Shown one piece after another: positions 23,097 to 24,869 of a stretch of 24,869 nucleotides of DNA. The notes under the pieces were generated by a model, which searched no databases, had not been told where the DNA came from, and saw only the letters and a program-made list of their open reading frames with translations. The stretch covers positions 1 through 24,869 of the forward strand of contig RFXC01000037.1 of NCBI GenBank assembly GCA_009921765.1. Reading direction: 5' to 3'. Source of the stretch: Betaproteobacteria bacterium (lineage in GTDB: Bacteria; Pseudomonadota; Gammaproteobacteria; Burkholderiales; Burkholderiaceae). A program made the translations under genes and the position numbers. The number at the start of each line of letters is the position of its first letter. Positions within the stretch are counted from its first letter, which is position 1.

Positions 23097-23947
23097 ATGC
23101 CTCCTATGTGCTCACGCTCTCCTGTCCCGACCGCGCTGGCATTGTTCACGCCGTATCAGGCTTTCTTTATGAGCGCGGCGCCAACATCGTGGAGGCCGCA
23201 CAATTTGGCGATGTAGCAACCGGCCTTTTTTTCATGCGCGTGCAGTTCGAACTCGCCACCGAGCGGATGCCGATGACGGCGCTGCGTACCGAGTTCGAGC
23301 CCGTGGCACAGTCGTTTTCCATGCGCGCGAGGATCGTTGAACTGAGTCGGCGGCTGCCCACTGTCATCATGGTGTCCAAGCTTGGCCACTGCCTGAACGA
23401 TCTGCTCTTTCGGTGGCGAAGCGGGCTGCTGCCCCTCGATATTCGCGCAATTGTCTCGAACCACCGCGACTTCTATCAGATGGCCGCTTCCTATGACATC
23501 GCCTTCCATCATTTCCCGGTCACCGCTGACACCAAGGCCGAGGCCGAGGCGCGGCTGCTGGAAGTGGTGAGGTCAGAGGGCGTGGAGCTGGTGGTACTGG
23601 CCCGTTACATGCAGGTGCTGTCGCCGGGCCTCTGCGCGCAACTGGAGGGCCGGGCCATCAACATTCATCACTCGTTTTTGCCCAGCTTCAAGGGTGCGCG
23701 CCCCTACCAACAGGCGCACGATCGGGGCGTGAAGCTGATTGGCGCAACCGCCCACTATGTCACCACCGACCTCGATGAAGGTCCGATCATCGAGCAGGAC
23801 GCTGCGCGCGTGGATCACACCATGGACGTTGCCACGCTCACCGCGATCGGGCGCGACGTTGAAAGCGTGGTGCTGGCCCGAGCGCTCAAGTGGCATGCGG
23901 AGCACCGCGTGCTGCTGAACGGCTCGAAGACCGTGGTGTTCCGCTAA
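23093..23947 (+). CDS. purU: Formyltetrahydrofolate deformylase PurU
   Basis: A 284-residue cytosolic enzyme that hydrolyses 10-formyl-THF to formate and THF. An N-terminal ACT domain (~1-80, 'VLTLSCPDRAGIVHAVSGFL') is followed by a formyltransferase domain: 'VIMVSKLGHCLNDLLFRW', 'IVSNHRDF', 'VVLARYMQVLSP', 'INIHHSFLPSFKGARPY' (Asn190, His192) and 'HYVTTDLDEGPIIEQD' (Asp228). All catalytic residues are present. In E. coli PurU balances folate pools; in methylotrophs and demethylating bacteria it removes excess C1 units. Its coupling to the lyase gene points to the latter kind of use here. It converges on the small gene at 24085, 12 bases apart. Confidence 0.94.
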   Translation: MNASYVLTLSCPDRAGIVHAVSGFLYERGANIVEAAQFGDVATGLFFMRVQFELATERMPMTALRTEFEPVAQSFSMRARIVELSRRLPTVIMVSKLGHCLNDLLFRWRSGLLPLDIRAIVSNHRDFYQMAASYDIAFHHFPVTADTKAEAEARLLEVVRSEGVELVVLARYMQVLSPGLCAQLEGRAINIHHSFLPSFKGARPYQQAHDRGVKLIGATAHYVTTDLDEGPIIEQDAARVDHTMDVATLTAIGRDVESVVLARALKWHAEHRVLLNGSKTVVFR

Positions 23948-23959
23948 CCGCCGCTGGGC

Positions 23960-24085
23960 TCACCCGCCAGCCAGCAGGACGCCTGCGGGTATGGCACACA
24001 GGCAGGCCACCAGAACCAGCCGATCAGAATCGAACCACACCCGCCAGCCTGAGACGGGGCTCAGGGGTTTCGTTATCGTTTTCAT
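23960..24085 (-). CDS. Predicted 41-residue membrane microprotein
   Basis: A short open frame, ATG at 24085 to TGA at 23960-23962. It is preceded by GGAG seven bases upstream, within AGGAAAGGAG, one of the best ribosome sites in the window. The product is a polar, basic start (MKTITKPLSPVSGWRVWF), then a single hydrophobic helix (LVLVACLCAIPAGVLLAGG) reaching the C terminus. It follows the unknown gene on the same strand by 48 bases and overlaps no other gene. No family is recognised. The case rests on ribosome site, spacing and membrane pattern. Confidence 0.5.
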   Translation of the reverse strand: MKTITKPLSPVSGWRVWFDSDRLVLVACLCAIPAGVLLAGG

Positions 24086-24133
24086 CGCCACACTCCTTTC
24101 CTGTAGGTGCGGCGATGATCCACCCCCTCAGGC

Positions 24134-24869
24134 TCATGGCGTGAGCCTCGACTGGGCAAGCAAACCCAGCGCCTGGGTGTGGCGTTCAAGGGCTGCTGCC
24201 GCCCACTGCGACTCGAGGGCCGCCACCCGTGGCCGTCGAAGTGCCTCGCGGATCTGGGGATTGAAGGCCTGAACGACCGACTCGTCGGAAAGCATGCGCT
24301 CGGGCAATGCGGGACCATAGGCAAGCGCACGCGCTTGAGCGAGCGTCTGACGCGCAGCGCGCTCGTCGGTGGCCATCGCCGTGCGCCGCGCCCCGTCACG
24401 GAGCGCTGCGCATGACTGGCGAAGTTGTGGCGCGTGAGACACCAGCCACTGGCGGGCAAGCAGGCTCACCACCGGTTCACGCCGCTCCATCTGCGCGAGA
24501 TCGACCGACAGATACTGTGCGACCGCGGGCGGGGAGCGGCGAACGCTGCGGGCTGGCGTGTCGGCGGGCGGTGTCGCAGCAGGCGGCGTCGCAGCAGGCG
24601 GTGTCGAAGCAGGCGGTGTCGAAGCAAGCGGGGTCGAAGCAGAGGGTATCGAACCTGACGGTGTCGCGGCGGACGACGAGACAGCGACGGGCGGGGCGGT
24701 GATGAACCGCACGAACCGTTGCGCCAGTCGCATATCGCGGGAACCGGCTGCAACCAGCGCGAGCCGCGTCCGCGCCAGCACCGCAAACGCAGGCTGCACT
24801 TCGAGCGACGGGTCGGTTGCCGCGTCTTCAAAAACGAGACTGAGCAGCGCGAGGCCCCCAGCATCGCCG
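24134..24869 (-). CDS. Unrecognised protein with Pro/Ala/Thr pentapeptide repeats, partial
   Basis: The frame is open from the right edge of the window to the TGA at 24134, so the N terminus is missing; about 244 residues are visible. It begins in an Ala/Leu/Arg-rich helical stretch ('LALLSLVFEDAATDPSLEVQ', '...LARTRLALVAAGSRDMRLAQRF'). A low-complexity linker follows with seven P-x-A/S-S/A-T type pentapeptides. A C-terminal helical region of about 115 residues contains 'HAPQLRQSCAALRDGARR' and 'LSDESVVQAFNPQIREALRRPRV'. No catalytic motif or known family is recognised. A GTG at 24799 could also serve as start, but coding continues beyond it. The microprotein gene lies downstream on the same strand. 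Confidence 0.65.
   Translation of the reverse strand, partial: GDAGGLALLSLVFEDAATDPSLEVQPAFAVLARTRLALVAAGSRDMRLAQRFVRFITAPPVAVSSSAATPSGSIPSASTPLASTPPASTPPAATPPAATPPADTPARSVRRSPPAVAQYLSVDLAQMERREPVVSLLARQWLVSHAPQLRQSCAALRDGARRTAMATDERAARQTLAQARALAYGPALPERMLSDESVVQAFNPQIREALRRPRVAALESQWAAAALERHTQALGLLAQSRLTP
24571..24675. repeat. Seven tandem 15-bp repeats inside the unknown gene
   Basis: Seven direct, imperfect copies of a 15-bp unit with consensus GTGTCGAAGCAGGCG on the + strand lie end to end (24571, 24586, 24601, 24616, 24631, 24646, 24661). Copies in the middle are nearly identical and the outer ones have drifted. Because 15 is a multiple of three, gain or loss of copies keeps the frame and changes only the linker length. 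Confidence 0.85.

Noticed and set aside
24571..24675. Short regularly spaced repeats as a CRISPR array
   Set aside because: Units are 15 bp, directly abutting with no spacers, and lie in frame inside a coding sequence.

Overview
The window reads as a high-GC, gene-dense chromosomal segment of a betaproteobacterium, most likely Burkholderiales. The basis is family content (a Bug-type tricarboxylate-transporter receptor, a DUF849/BKACE enzyme, several periplasmic binding proteins with Ala-rich signal peptides), strong G/C third positions, and AAGGAG ribosome sites. The genus cannot be named from sequence alone. No rRNA, tRNA, insertion sequence, integrase or CRISPR array was seen.

Layout. 1-158 (-) is the 5' end of an MDR-type dehydrogenase. 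159-493 is a non-coding divergent region with a 21-bp near-perfect palindrome. 494-4824 (+) is a branched-chain-amino-acid-type ABC importer (binding protein and two permeases, no ATPase genes) followed by an FAD amine/amino-acid oxidase-like gene. Converging on it, 10690-4835 (-) is a five-gene run: Tlc/MFS-like transporter, aldo/keto reductase, an EamA transporter broken by a frameshift, an ornithine-cyclodeaminase/mu-crystallin-family reductase, and an ALDH7-type (AmaB-like) semialdehyde dehydrogenase. The FAD oxidase, ketimine-reductase-like protein and AmaB-like dehydrogenase together suggest lysine/pipecolate catabolism. 10902-12840 (+) pairs a Bug receptor with a divergent BKACE enzyme. 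12891-15753 holds a DUF4337 membrane protein, a convergently overlapping aminotransferase (-), and a LysM lipoprotein with a long coiled coil.

15830-23947 (+) is the most interesting part: nine co-directional genes for a PanB-family protein, a GntR/FCD regulator, a fatty-acid-hydroxylase-superfamily membrane protein, a TRAP transporter (P, Q and M subunits), a PhyH-type dioxygenase, an ICL/PEPM-family lyase, and PurU. The PanB homologue has lost two of the three canonical metal ligands. Two similar 21-bp dyads lie in front of panB-like and in front of the hydroxylase gene, flanking the GntR gene, and look like its operators. The TRAP receptor lacks about 45 residues of its ligand-binding core. 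My inference is an import-and-catabolism locus linked to folate one-carbon chemistry, with PurU turning over 10-formyl-THF, and substrate unknown.

The right edge (-) carries an unrecognised Pro/Ala/Thr-repeat protein, cut by the window end, and a 41-codon membrane microprotein gene with a strong ribosome site.
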